Origin: Clostridium prolinivorans
GTDB taxonomy: Bacteria > Bacillota > Clostridia > Clostridiales > Clostridiaceae
Assembly: GCF_004011155.1 (NCBI RefSeq)
Contig: NZ_RJWG01000006.1
Location: forward strand, 62,001-126,000
Length of the DNA: 64,000 nucleotides
Reading direction: 5' to 3'
Shown here: one piece after another, positions 9,614 to 18,399 of the stretch
Layout: each line of letters begins with the position of its first letter
How positions within the stretch are numbered: position 1 is the stretch's first letter
The notes under the pieces: model-generated
The model's database searches: none
What the model was told of the DNA's origin: nothing
The model's input: only the letters and a program-made list of their open reading frames with translations
Made by a program: the position numbers and the translations under genes

Positions 9614-10380
9614 GCATATTTCAAAAATTTTATATTTCTTATCTTACCTCCTAAAGCAAAAACCTTTGTTCCAGGACTTTTTTCAGTTCCTATACTTCTA
9701 AACCATTCAGCTCCTTTTAATATTATTGGAACAATGTTTGCAAAAGTTTCTACATTATTTATAACTGTAGGTTTACCCCATAATCCTCTTACAGCAGGAA
9801 AAGGCGGCTTTGGCATTGGCATACCTCGTTTCCCTTCAATAGACTGCATAAGTGCAGTTTCTTCTCCACATACAAAAGCACCAGCTCCCAGTCTTATTTC
9901 TATATCAAAGTTAAAACCCGTTCCCAAAATATTATCTCCAAGAAGTCCATAATTTCTTGATTGCTCAATAGCAGTACGAAGCCTTTCTACAGCTACTGGA
10001 TACTCAGCTCTTACATAAACAAAACCTTTATTTGCTCCAATTGCATAGCCTCCTATTGTCATAGCCTCAAGTACAGAATGAGGATCTCCTTCTAATACGG
10101 AACGATCCATAAAAGCTCCAGGATCTCCTTCATCAGCATTACAAATTATGTACTTTTCAGGGCTTTGCTGCACGGCTGCAAATTCCCACTTATTACCTGT
10201 AGGAAAGCCCCCGCCTCCTCTTCCTCTTAATCCAAACTGCTTAATTGTATCTATAACTTCATTAGGCGTCATAGTTGTCAAAACCTTTATAAGTGCACCA
10301 TAACCATCTAAAACAATATATTCATTAATATTTTCAGGATCTATAATTCCACAGTTTCTTAAAGCTATTCTTACCTTATT
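9610..10380 (-). pseudogene. Fragment of an NADH-dependent [FeFe] hydrogenase beta subunit / NuoF-like 51-kDa subunit
   Basis: An open stretch of 256 codons encodes the central FMN- and NADH-binding part of a HymB/NuoF protein: GLRGRGGGGFPTGNKWEFA, CNADEGDPGAFMDRS and GAGAFVCGEETALM are unmistakable. Reading upstream of the ATG at 10281 continues the family sequence (KVRIALRNCGIIDPEN) to a stop at 10381-10383, so the N-terminal thioredoxin-like ferredoxin domain is missing. After GTKVFALGGK the sequence leaves the family and stops within about 10 residues, so the SLBB and C-terminal cluster-binding domains are missing too. Full proteins are roughly 600 residues. With both ends cut, it cannot carry electrons to a hydrogenase. 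It is probably the relic of a bifurcating hydrogenase operon in the neighbourhood of hydEGF. Confidence 0.85.
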
Positions 10381-10410
10381 TTATTAACCAACAAATGCAA
10401 AATATAAAAA

Positions 10411-10465
10411 AATAATATAGAATTATATAAAAATATTATTTATTTTTATATAATTCTATATTATT
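10411..10465. repeat. 24-bp perfect inverted repeat
   Basis: Arms 10411-10434 and 10442-10465 are exact reverse complements with a 7-base loop. It is purely AT except for two pairs. It can end the transcript of the HD gene on the minus strand, or mark the edge of the deletion that truncated the hydrogenase fragment. A smaller hairpin (ATATTACAT arms) lies near 10518-10538. Confidence 0.7.
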
Positions 10466-10606
10466 TGAAAAATGAATTTAAGTCAATGTTTAACTTTCAA
10501 AAAACATATTATTGATAATATTACATTTTATGTAATATGTTATTGAAAAACAAGTAATTTAATAATTTATTTATAACTAATCTAACAATTTACTTATTTA
10601 TAAATA

Positions 10607-11131
10607 TCAATTAGATTGTTTTATATTCATTACCATCTCCTGTCCAAATTCCATTAGTGCACAGTATTTATCTGCAAAAGAAACTATAAATGATTCAATA
10701 TATCTAGGTATTTTTATTGTAAGAGGCCACATATGCTTTTTTATAATATCTTTTTCTATAGGATTTAATTCACATATTTTTATAGCATTTTCAAGTGCTA
10801 TATCTGGATGCCTAAATGCATGTTTTCCTTCATCTAATTTCGTAGTTCTCCAATCATATAAAAATAAATCATGGAGCAGTCCCCCTCTTGCAGCAGAAAT
10901 ATAATCTAATCCTAATTTCTTGCATATTATATAACTGCAAAATGATACATTTAAACAATGTTCAAGACAAGTAGTAGAGTAATGGTGCCTATACTTATCC
11001 ATCATTCTTACTTTTTCATCCATAAGCAAATCTTTAATATAATTTTCATATTCTTTATATATATTATTTTCTTCTAAATTGTTTTCTTCATTTTCTTTTT
11101 TTAAATTTAGCTGTAATTTTTTTATATTCAT
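10607..11131 (-). CDS. HD domain phosphohydrolase-like protein
   Basis: This 174-residue soluble protein has the metal-binding pattern of the HD superfamily: His near CLEHCLNV, the HD doublet in GLLHDLFLYDW, then HAFRHPDIALENA and KKHMWPLT. The spacing resembles small bacterial HD proteins annotated only as hydrolases. The substrate is unknown. The N-terminal 25 residues are very rich in Lys, Glu and Asn and are probably disordered. The start has a weak AGAAGGGG box. The gene lies downstream of the UbiB-type gene with a 74-base gap, so they may share a transcript. Confidence 0.75.
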   Translation of the reverse strand: MNIKKLQLNLKKENEENNLEENNIYKEYENYIKDLLMDEKVRMMDKYRHHYSTTCLEHCLNVSFCSYIICKKLGLDYISAARGGLLHDLFLYDWRTTKLDEGKHAFRHPDIALENAIKICELNPIEKDIIKKHMWPLTIKIPRYIESFIVSFADKYCALMEFGQEMVMNIKQSN

Positions 11132-11205
11132 TTTTACCCCTTCTTATTTTATACATTAATTTGTCTATTAAGAATTGTGAAATTATATTTATAATTTTTT
11201 AAGTT

Positions 11206-12900
11206 TTATAGACGACTTGATCGTAATATTGAAATAATAAGAAATAATATTATAAGAGCTGCTATTACTAATCCTACTCTTAAAATTGTTATATTAAATA
11301 AATACATCTCTGCTCCAATATTTGCATTCATACTAGAACCTATAATAATTCCTGCAATAATAATGCTGACTGCTAAAAGAACTACACTAAATGAAAGGCG
11401 ATTAAAAATTTTATCAATTCGTTTTGTAATATCTTCAATTCCTTTAATCTTAAACTGCATAGTGAAATCTTCATCTTCTATCATATCTAAAAAATTTATC
11501 ATAGAAGATGGAAATTTCCTTGCTAAGTTACCATAATCCATTATACTTGTAATAATTTCTTTACCTATCTTTTCCGGTGAAAATAAAGTAAATATAAGTT
11601 TTTCTGCAATTGGCTCTGCAACTTCTAAAACACTCATATCTGGATTTAATTTTTCAACAATTCCTTCTAATGTAATAAGTGATTTTGCAAGCATTGTAAA
11701 TTCACTTGGAATTACAATATTGTAAAAAAAGGCAAGATTAAAAATTTCATTAAACATCTCTCCAATTTTTATTTCACTTAAAGGAATTGATAAATATTTA
11801 TCCCTTAATACATCAATATCTTTTTCAAGTTTTTTCATATTTATTCTGTTAGGTATAGCATCTAATCCTATTATTCCTTCAATAATTAATTTACTGTTTT
11901 TTAAAGTAATACCCATTAACATTTTTAAAAATTGATTTTTTCTCTGTTGATTTAATTTTCCTACCATACCTAAGTCTAAAAAAACAATTTTATTTCCTTC
12001 TAAAACCATAATATTACCCGGATGAGGGTCTCCATGAAAAAAACCATCTCTCAATATTTGATTAAATATTGAAGTTGCAAGATTATAAGCAATTTCTTTC
12101 CTATCAATACCTGCTTTATCGAATTTATCAAAATCATTTAATTTTATTCCCTCTATATATTCCATTGTTAAAACACGTTGTGTTGTATGAATCCAACTGA
12201 TATTAGGAACAGATACATTTTTATCTTTGGAAAAATTGTTTTTAAATGTTTCTGCATTTTCTCCTTCAATTCTAAAATCTAATTCATTTTTAATGCTAAT
12301 TTCAAATTCTTTCACCATTTTATTGAAATCATATAGTTTACCATACTTTGTATGATTATCAATAAAATATGCAATATCTTTTAATATCTTTATGTCAAGA
12401 TCAATCTTTTCCTCTATATTAGGTCTTTGAACTTTTACAACCACCCGTTTACCTGAAAGAAGCTGTGCAAGATGAACTTGAGCAATAGATGCTGCTGCTA
12501 AAGATTCTTTATCAAATTTTGCATATATATTCTCAAGTTTATCTCCAAGTTCACTTTCTATAACATTTTTAACTTCTTCAAAAGGAAAAGGGGGTACAGA
12601 ATCTTGTAGTTTTTCAAGTTCTTCAATTATATCCTTTGGGAGTAAATCATGTCTTGTACTAATTATTTGTCCAAGCTTTACAAAGGTAGGTCCTAATTCT
12701 TCTAATGCAAGTCTTAGCCTTTGACCTACAGTAAGCTTCATAACTTTATCTTCAACATTATTATTTAATGTTTTTTTCTTAATTTTTAAATAAGATAAAA
12801 TACCTATATTATCTATTATAGCTCCAAACCCATGCTTAATAAAAACTTGTATAATTTGTCGTACTCTTTTAATATGATTATATTGACTGGCAGCAATCAA
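11206..12900 (-). CDS. ABC1/UbiB family atypical kinase (AarF-like)
   Basis: The 564-residue protein belongs to the UbiB/ADCK family. It shows KLGQIISTRHDLLP, the Ala-rich loop AAASIAQVHLA, the catalytic Lys in VVKVQRP, HGDPHPGNI and the metal-binding FLDLGMVG. Two membrane helices close the C-terminus (about residues 498-520 and 536-560). In aerobes UbiB serves ubiquinone synthesis. This organism is unlikely to make quinones, so the role is unknown, perhaps isoprenoid lipid handling. The frame opens with TTG at 12900. I keep this start because the following RVRQIIQVFIKHGFG stretch is conserved in the family, although the ribosome site is weak. The phasin-like gene upstream is a common clostridial neighbour. 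Confidence 0.85.
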   Translation of the reverse strand: MIAASQYNHIKRVRQIIQVFIKHGFGAIIDNIGILSYLKIKKKTLNNNVEDKVMKLTVGQRLRLALEELGPTFVKLGQIISTRHDLLPKDIIEELEKLQDSVPPFPFEEVKNVIESELGDKLENIYAKFDKESLAAASIAQVHLAQLLSGKRVVVKVQRPNIEEKIDLDIKILKDIAYFIDNHTKYGKLYDFNKMVKEFEISIKNELDFRIEGENAETFKNNFSKDKNVSVPNISWIHTTQRVLTMEYIEGIKLNDFDKFDKAGIDRKEIAYNLATSIFNQILRDGFFHGDPHPGNIMVLEGNKIVFLDLGMVGKLNQQRKNQFLKMLMGITLKNSKLIIEGIIGLDAIPNRINMKKLEKDIDVLRDKYLSIPLSEIKIGEMFNEIFNLAFFYNIVIPSEFTMLAKSLITLEGIVEKLNPDMSVLEVAEPIAEKLIFTLFSPEKIGKEIITSIMDYGNLARKFPSSMINFLDMIEDEDFTMQFKIKGIEDITKRIDKIFNRLSFSVVLLAVSIIIAGIIIGSSMNANIGAEMYLFNITILRVGLVIAALIILFLIISILRSSRL

Positions 12901-12975
12901 ATTTTATCACAACCTATTTTTCATATTTAATTAATACATACTATTTTAAAATCTAACAAAAATTTTATTAATAAA

Positions 12976-13038
12976 TCGCTATTTAAGCTTAGTAAAATTC
13001 TGATATTTTTACAGTATTTTGTAAAGCTTAAATAGCGA
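12976..13038 (-). terminator. Long hairpin after the phasin-like gene
   Basis: Perfect 15-bp arms (12976-12990 and 13024-13038, TCGCTATTTAAGCTT) are continued inward by a near-perfect AAAATTCTG/CAGTATTTT pairing. It follows the phasin-like gene on the minus strand. The layout resembles the TAGCCGCAAAT hairpins, but the sequence differs. Confidence 0.65.
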
Positions 13039-13096
13039 ATCTTATTTATATTATATAAATTATATACTTAAAATGTATTTCCTATCAATTATTATA

Positions 13097-13468
13097 TTAT
13101 TTATTTTCCCCATTTAATTCTTTTTTTAGATTAATAATATCATCTTTTGTTGCAATATTTTGTTCATTTAATATATTTATAAGTTCTTCCCTTATAATTT
13201 TTCTTATATCTTTTTCAGAAATTAAATCTTCTTTTTTGGCTACATTCATATAATCTAATGATTCAGTAACTTCATCTTTTATTATTTTTTTAAGTTCTTC
13301 TTTTTCTTCTTCTCCCTTTTTAACTAAATCATTAACTAAATCTTTGGCATCTTTTCTTGCCACTTCACCTTTATTTACTAATTCATCTACTATTTCTTCA
13401 ACTTTTTCTCTTGAATATGAGAATAGTCCGAGCCCTAAATTAATGGATTTTTCAAATATACTTGACAT
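13097..13468 (-). CDS. Phasin-like / PhaF-type coiled-coil protein
   Basis: A 123-residue, highly charged helical protein. After a short apolar start (SINLGLGLFSYSREKVEEIV) it has repeated helix-forming segments with DELVNKGEVARKDAKDLVNDL, the pattern of the small proteins annotated as poly(hydroxyalkanoate) granule-associated or phasin-family. No polyhydroxyalkanoate genes are present, and in clostridia such proteins usually sit next to a UbiB-type kinase, as here. The function is therefore unknown, possibly a membrane-surface partner of that kinase. A GGGAG box precedes the ATG. The sequence has no cysteine. Confidence 0.65.
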   Translation of the reverse strand: MSSIFEKSINLGLGLFSYSREKVEEIVDELVNKGEVARKDAKDLVNDLVKKGEEEKEELKKIIKDEVTESLDYMNVAKKEDLISEKDIRKIIREELINILNEQNIATKDDIINLKKELNGENK

Positions 13469-13923
13469 ACAGCATCTCCCTTTCTCTTTTATTTTATACT
13501 TTTATTCAGACAATTAACTTATAAACATATAATATCATAATTACTAAATTTTATAAATAAATTTAATTGTAAATTAACAATATTAATTATTTTTTAAATT
13601 TTTTATATTTACAGAATCAATTATTTTTTAGATCTATAAATATTAATTTCCAAAGTTTAATTAAATACTTTATTAAAATAATGATATCCTTTTTTGTAAA
13701 ATAAAATTTAATTGCTAAATAATATAAAAATATTTTAGTCGTAATTATTGTATTGTATCAATATTTAGAGGTTGATTGTTAATAAAATATTTTTTTATTA
13801 TATATTATTTAAATTTATTTTAATAAAAAAATGTTTATAAACTGTTAATAATTTCAACACATTCTTGACACATTATAGGCAAAATATAATACAGGATAAA
13901 AAATATAAAAAGGAGGAAACATT
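13469..13923. other. 455-base intergenic region
   Basis: Extremely AT-rich, with no open frame of note. Near the right end TTGACA (13865-13870) lies in front of TATAAT (13885-13890), but the 14-base spacer is short. TAATAC at 13887-13892 with a 16-base spacer is an alternative -10. Either could drive the secreted-protein gene. I see no structured RNA here. Confidence 0.4.
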
Positions 13924-14385
13924 ATGGTTAACAAAATTTATAAGAAAATTGCAGCACTTACATTAGTTTGTTTAACCTTTATAAGCTCTACTGCTTTTGC
14001 TAGTACATCACTTAATCCTAGTGAAACAAGTAATTTACCAAAAACAGATACTCAAAAATCTTATAAAAGAGAGATAAATAAAGAAGCTTTTGATAAATTC
14101 CTTACTGAGATAGGATTAACTAAAGAAGATTTAAAAAAAGGAATAGAGTCAAATAAAACTATTTTTGATTTAGCTAAAGAAAAAGGTTATACAGAAAAAC
14201 AGGTTAAAGACATTCTTGTAAAGCATAAAACTGATGTTATAAACAAAGCTGTTCAAGAAGGTAAACTTACTAAAGAAGAAGCCGAAAAAATGATTGAAAA
14301 AGCAAAAGAAAAAACTGCAAATTGGGATGGTTCTATAAAAAAACATAAGCATAAAAATTGTGAAAATATTAAAAATAATAATTAA
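13924..14385 (+). CDS. Small secreted protein, DUF2680-like
   Basis: The 153-residue product begins with a clear signal peptide (positive MVNKIYKK, hydrophobic core, cleavage probably after STAFA). The mature part is about 60% charged or polar. It has the pattern FDLAKEKGYTEKQVKDILV...INKAVQEGKLTKEEAEKMIE, which resembles the helical repeats of DUF2680/YckD-like secreted proteins. The tail is His- and Lys-rich (KKHKHKNCENIKNN) and contains the only mature cysteine. The function is not known. An AAGGAGG box gives a firm start. A strong terminator follows at 14405-14442, so the gene is probably monocistronic. Confidence 0.6.
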   Translation: MVNKIYKKIAALTLVCLTFISSTAFASTSLNPSETSNLPKTDTQKSYKREINKEAFDKFLTEIGLTKEDLKKGIESNKTIFDLAKEKGYTEKQVKDILVKHKTDVINKAVQEGKLTKEEAEKMIEKAKEKTANWDGSIKKHKHKNCENIKNNN

Positions 14386-14404
14386 ATATTAAATAATTAT
14401 AACT

Positions 14405-14442
14405 ACTGCCAGACATTTATTTTTTTAAACTTGTCTGGCAGT
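14405..14442 (+). terminator. Rho-independent terminator
   Basis: Arms ACTGCCAGACA (14405-14415) and TGTCTGGCAGT (14432-14442), 11 bp perfect, followed by a T-run. It ends the small secreted-protein gene. Confidence 0.9.
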
Positions 14443-14628
14443 TTTTAATATTTAAAATATTCATATATTTAGGCTAAAAATATATAAATAATATATAATA
14501 TAGCTTAGAGAGTTTAAATTTTAATTAATGATTTCATTTACAAAATATTTATAAAATCACAATAAAAAATACATATTATAAACACATAATTATATTTATA
14601 CAATATATTTAAAATTAGGGGGAACGAA

Positions 14629-16497
14629 ATGAAGTTTAATTTAAATTTTAATAAATTAAATTTAAAAAAAGTAAATATAAAAAATGGACTTCCTTATGTT
14701 GCTCTTTTTGTTTTATCTTTTATAACATTTTTTATATTTCAAAATACTCAATTAAATGAAGGCTTGTTTAAAACTTTAATATGGTTTGTATCAAATATAA
14801 AAATATCTATATTTAATACAATATTTATATTTTTTATTTATCTTTTAATTATATCTATTGCAGGTAATTTTACTACAGGTTTTATTATAGGATTTATAGT
14901 TTTTTTAATATTTAATTTTGCAAACAGCCAAAAATTATCAATATTAGGAGAGCCTATTTATCCTGTTGATTTTTATCAGGTTTTAGAAATAAAATCTTTG
15001 TTTAAATTTGTAAAAGGAAGTTTTTCATTATCTTTTTTAATTATTTTCTTTGTGCTATTGTTTGCTTTTGTAAAAGCAATAAAAAAACTTCCAAGGATAT
15101 CTTTAAGTTTAAAAAATAGAGTTATTTCTATTATTTTGTCTGGTTTTATGCTTTATTCATACTTAAATTTTAGCAATAGCTTTTTAAATAATATTTTATC
15201 TAAAGCTGGAGTAACTATTGTTTTTTGGAATCAGCCAGTGAATTATTCTACAAATGGATTTATGATTGCTCTTTTATCAAATCTTCAAAATGATATAATG
15301 GCAATGCCTGAGAATTATACTGAAGAAAATGTTAATAAAATAGCTTTAAAATATAAAGAAAAGGCTGAAGAAATAAATAAAGACAGAAATATTTCTTCAA
15401 GCGAAAATCCAAATATAGTTTTTGTTATGGATGAATCTTTTTGGGATCCAACCAAACTTACAAATTTAAAATTCAGCGATGATCCTATGAAAAATATACG
15501 TGAAATAATGTCTAATTCTTCATCTGGAGCATTGCTTTCACCTAGTTTTGGAGGGTGTACTGCTAATGTAGAGTTTGAAGCTCTTACTGGTTTTTCAATG
15601 TATAATCTTTTTCCAGGTACTGTACCTTTTCAGCAAGGTTTTCAAAAGGATACAAAAATACCATCTATAGCAAGTATTCTAAAAAATGATAATTATGATA
15701 CTTTGGCTATTCATCCTTATAATAAAATATTTTATAAGCGCTCTAAAGTTTATCCTCTTATAGGATTTGATTATTTTACAAGTGAAGAAAATATACGTTA
15801 TAAAGATAGACTTACTAAAGATTCTTATATTTCTGACCAATCTGTTGTAAATGAAATATTAGATGTATTAAACGAAAAAAATAATCCTCAATTTATTCAT
15901 GCTGTTACTATGCAAAATCATCTTCCTATAACAGATGGTAAACATGGTGAAAATTCAATATCTATTTCTGGATTAAATGAAGAAGATGCTAAAGAATTAG
16001 AAACTTATTCTGAAGGAATAAAGCAATCAGATATAGCAATAAAAAATTTAATTGACGGTGTATCAAAATTAAAAGAGCCTACTATTGTAGTATTTTGGGG
16101 AGATCATCTTCCATCACTATCTAACTCAATATATGAAGATTCTAAGTATTTAGGAGATGATGAGTCTTTAAATGAAAGGAAACTATCTGAAACTCCTTTG
16201 TTTATATATTCAAACTACAACTTAAAAAAAGAGAATTTAAAAACTATAAGTCCTGCTTTTTTAGGAGTAACTTTATTTGATATTTTAAATAAGCCTTTAA
16301 CACCTTATTATGCAATGCTTGAAGATATAAAATCTCAAGTACCAGGGCTTAAATCATCTGTTCTTATAGATTCTAATAGCAATATAAAGAAAGATTTAAG
16401 CGATGATGAAAAAGAATTAATTGAAGAATATAAATTAATTCAATACGATTTACTTTTAGGGAAACAATATTCCTTACCTTTAATGTTTGAAAAATAA
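14629..16497 (+). CDS. LTA synthase family sulfatase-fold membrane enzyme
   Basis: The 622-residue protein has about five membrane helices in the first 185 residues and a large extracellular alkaline phosphatase-like domain, the layout of lipoteichoic acid synthase and related phosphoglycerol transferases. Active-site features are visible: MDESFWDPTKL with Asp268 and Glu269, the nucleophile Thr311 in GGCTANVEFEALTG, HAVTMQNHLP and FWGDHLPSL. It should transfer glycerol phosphate, or a similar group, from a lipid to a cell-surface polymer. Whether it makes LTA or modifies another glycan cannot be told. The start is fixed by an AGGGGG box. It is flanked by terminators and has no partner genes. 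Confidence 0.85.
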   Translation: MKFNLNFNKLNLKKVNIKNGLPYVALFVLSFITFFIFQNTQLNEGLFKTLIWFVSNIKISIFNTIFIFFIYLLIISIAGNFTTGFIIGFIVFLIFNFANSQKLSILGEPIYPVDFYQVLEIKSLFKFVKGSFSLSFLIIFFVLLFAFVKAIKKLPRISLSLKNRVISIILSGFMLYSYLNFSNSFLNNILSKAGVTIVFWNQPVNYSTNGFMIALLSNLQNDIMAMPENYTEENVNKIALKYKEKAEEINKDRNISSSENPNIVFVMDESFWDPTKLTNLKFSDDPMKNIREIMSNSSSGALLSPSFGGCTANVEFEALTGFSMYNLFPGTVPFQQGFQKDTKIPSIASILKNDNYDTLAIHPYNKIFYKRSKVYPLIGFDYFTSEENIRYKDRLTKDSYISDQSVVNEILDVLNEKNNPQFIHAVTMQNHLPITDGKHGENSISISGLNEEDAKELETYSEGIKQSDIAIKNLIDGVSKLKEPTIVVFWGDHLPSLSNSIYEDSKYLGDDESLNERKLSETPLFIYSNYNLKKENLKTISPAFLGVTLFDILNKPLTPYYAMLEDIKSQVPGLKSSVLIDSNSNIKKDLSDDEKELIEEYKLIQYDLLLGKQYSLPLMFEK

Positions 16498-16501
16498 ATT
16501 A

Positions 16502-16544
16502 AAAAGCTGTGCATAAATTAAAATATTTTTTATGCACAGCTTTT
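16502..16544. terminator. Rho-independent terminator between convergent genes
   Basis: Perfect 16-bp arms AAAAGCTGTGCATAAA (16502-16517) and its complement (16529-16544), with A- and T-runs on both sides, so it can work in both directions for the LTA synthase-like gene and the GH4 gene. Confidence 0.9.
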
Positions 16545-16598
16545 ATTTACAAAATTATATAAATATTAATTTTGTTTTACTTTTATTTAATTAAATTT

Positions 16599-17949
16599 TT
16601 ATTTTAGTTCTCCATTTTCAATTTTTTCTATAACTTCTTTAAATTGTGGAAGATGTTTTTTATGTGCTATAAGCATTTCATTTAATAATGTTCTTGCAAT
16701 TTTTCCACTAGGAATTAATGGATTAATTGTAAAAGCTTGAAGTGCCTTGCCATAATCACCTGTAACTGCGGCTTCAATAGTAACTTCTTCCATAGCTTTC
16801 ATAAGTTGAACCATTCCTCGCATAGCTGGTTTAAATTTACCAAATGTAATTGGTTTTGGACCAGATGCAGTAATTATACTGCTTACTTCTACTACGCAGT
16901 CATATGGTAAATCAGCTAATGCACCATTATTTCTTGTGCTAACTACCATATCAGTTCTTTTATCATTAAAAATTGAACATATTAATTCACAAGCAGCATC
17001 AGAATAATGAGCTCCTCCACGTTTAGATAGCTGCTCAGGTTTTACTTTTAAATCTGGATTTTTATATAATTCAAATAGTTCTTCCTCTAATTTCTTTACT
17101 GTTTCAGCACGAGTTTGATTTTTTTCAAATTCTTTTAATTCTTCCTTTAACATATCATCAGTTAAATAATAATATCTATGATAGCCGCATGGAAGCATTC
17201 CAAGGTCTTTAATCTGTTCTTCAAAGAATGGTTCAAAATGAATATTTTCTAATTCACTTTCTTTCATTGAAAACATTTTCTCCATAACTATTGGAGTTAA
17301 ATCGGTTCCATCTTTATCATAAATTTTATGCCAATGATGATGATTAAGCCCTGCATATTGAAAGTATAATTCATCAGGATTTTTCCCAATTAAACTTGAT
17401 TCTCGAATATTATGTCCTATAGGAACATTGCAAAGTCCAACTACTTTTTCAAAATTACCATATTTTAATACTGCTTCAGTTACCATTCCTGATGGATTTG
17501 TAAAATTTACAAGCCATGCATTAGGACATAAATTCTTTCATGTCTTTAACTATATCTAAAATTACAGGTATAGTTCTAAATGCTTTAAATATTCCTCCAG
17601 CACCATTTGTTTCTTGTCCCAATATTCCATGACTTAAAGGAATTCTTTCATCTTTTATTCTTGCATCTAAAAGTCCAACACGAAATTGTGTAGTTACAAA
17701 ATCTGCATTTTCTAAAGCTGCTCTTCTATCGAGTGTTAAATGTATTTCCCAATCTAATCCTGCATTTTCAACCATACGTTTAGCAAGATTACCTACAATT
17801 TCAAGCTTTTCCTTTCCTTCTTCAATATCTACAAGCCAAATTTCTTTTATTGGAAATTGATCCTTCCTTAAAATAAAGCCTTCGATTAATTCAGGAGTAT
17901 AGCTTGAACCTCCTCCAATAGTAGCAATTTTAATTCCTTTTTTCCCCAT
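16599..17949 (-). pseudogene. GH4 6-phospho-beta-glucosidase (LicH/CelF-like), frameshifted
   Basis: Two abutting frames together encode one GH4 enzyme of about 440 residues, which cleaves phosphorylated beta-glucosides using NAD and a metal. The N-terminal part (17949-17521) has the Rossmann GGGSSYTPELIEGF, a LVDIEEG acidic motif and RVGLLDARIKDERIPLSHG. The C-terminal part (17486-16599) has GLCNVPIG, the metal ligand in GLNHHHWH and the GAHYSDAA region. Between them the minus strand reads GAATTTATGTCCTAA. With one T fewer it becomes E-L-C-P-N-A-W-L, the expected family sequence. The lesion is thus a +1 slip in a T3 run (17530-17532). It could be a real mutation or a sequencing error. No PTS gene is adjacent. 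Confidence 0.88.
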
Positions 17950-18231
17950 AGTAACCTCCTACAAATAAATTTTTAGTATATAAAAATTATTACATTTATA
18001 TACTAAAAAATTTTTTAATAAGGTATATATAATTAATTATTTCTACCTTACAATAACAATTATATATCCACAAAAAAAGTATCTCAATCACAATAACTTC
18101 AAACTGTATTGGCACAGTTTAAATAGTGCAAATTATAATGTATTGTAAAAATTTTTAATATGATTATAATTTATTTATATAAATAAATTATTTTTAAAAT
18201 TATTAATTAAAACAAAGCGAGGTAAATAAAA
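17950..18231. other. Intergenic region upstream of the GH4 gene
   Basis: Holds a 12-bp inverted repeat (arms 17971-17982 and 17997-18008) just upstream of the GH4 start and an operator-like interrupted palindrome at 18109-18132 (TTGGCAC...GTGCAA around a TTTAAA centre). TATAAT-like boxes follow at 18134 on the plus strand, where they could serve the small membrane-protein gene. Confidence 0.4.
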
Positions 18232-18396
18232 ATGAAATTTAAATCATGGAACTTTAATTTAATATTAGCTATAATTTTCTTATTTATTGCTCTAACAAGA
18301 TTTTTAGTTAAAGATACTATTGGAGTGATAATATTTATATTTATAGCAATATTATTTTTTATTACAAGTTTTACTAATAATAAAATTCAAAAATAA
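18232..18396 (+). CDS. Small two-helix membrane protein
   Basis: A 54-residue frame from the ATG at 18232 to the TAA at 18396, preceded by GCGAGG at a usable distance. It encodes two hydrophobic segments (about residues 8-25 and 29-47) separated by a short charged turn (FLVKDTIG) and ends with a basic tail (NNKIQK). I do not recognise it. It ends 3 bases before the stop of the convergent MocR gene with no terminator between, so the two transcripts must overlap. Confidence 0.5.
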   Translation: MKFKSWNFNLILAIIFLFIALTRFLVKDTIGVIIFIFIAILFFITSFTNNKIQK

Positions 18397-18399
18397 CAA

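Noticed and set aside
13600-13860. Possible repeat array in AT-rich DNA
   Set aside because: The similar-looking A/T runs have no constant unit or spacing, and nothing points to a CRISPR or origin of replication.
18109-18132. A possible sigma-54 promoter (TTGGCAC...TGCA)
   Set aside because: The distance between GG and GC is six bases too long for -24/-12. The symmetry fits an operator better.
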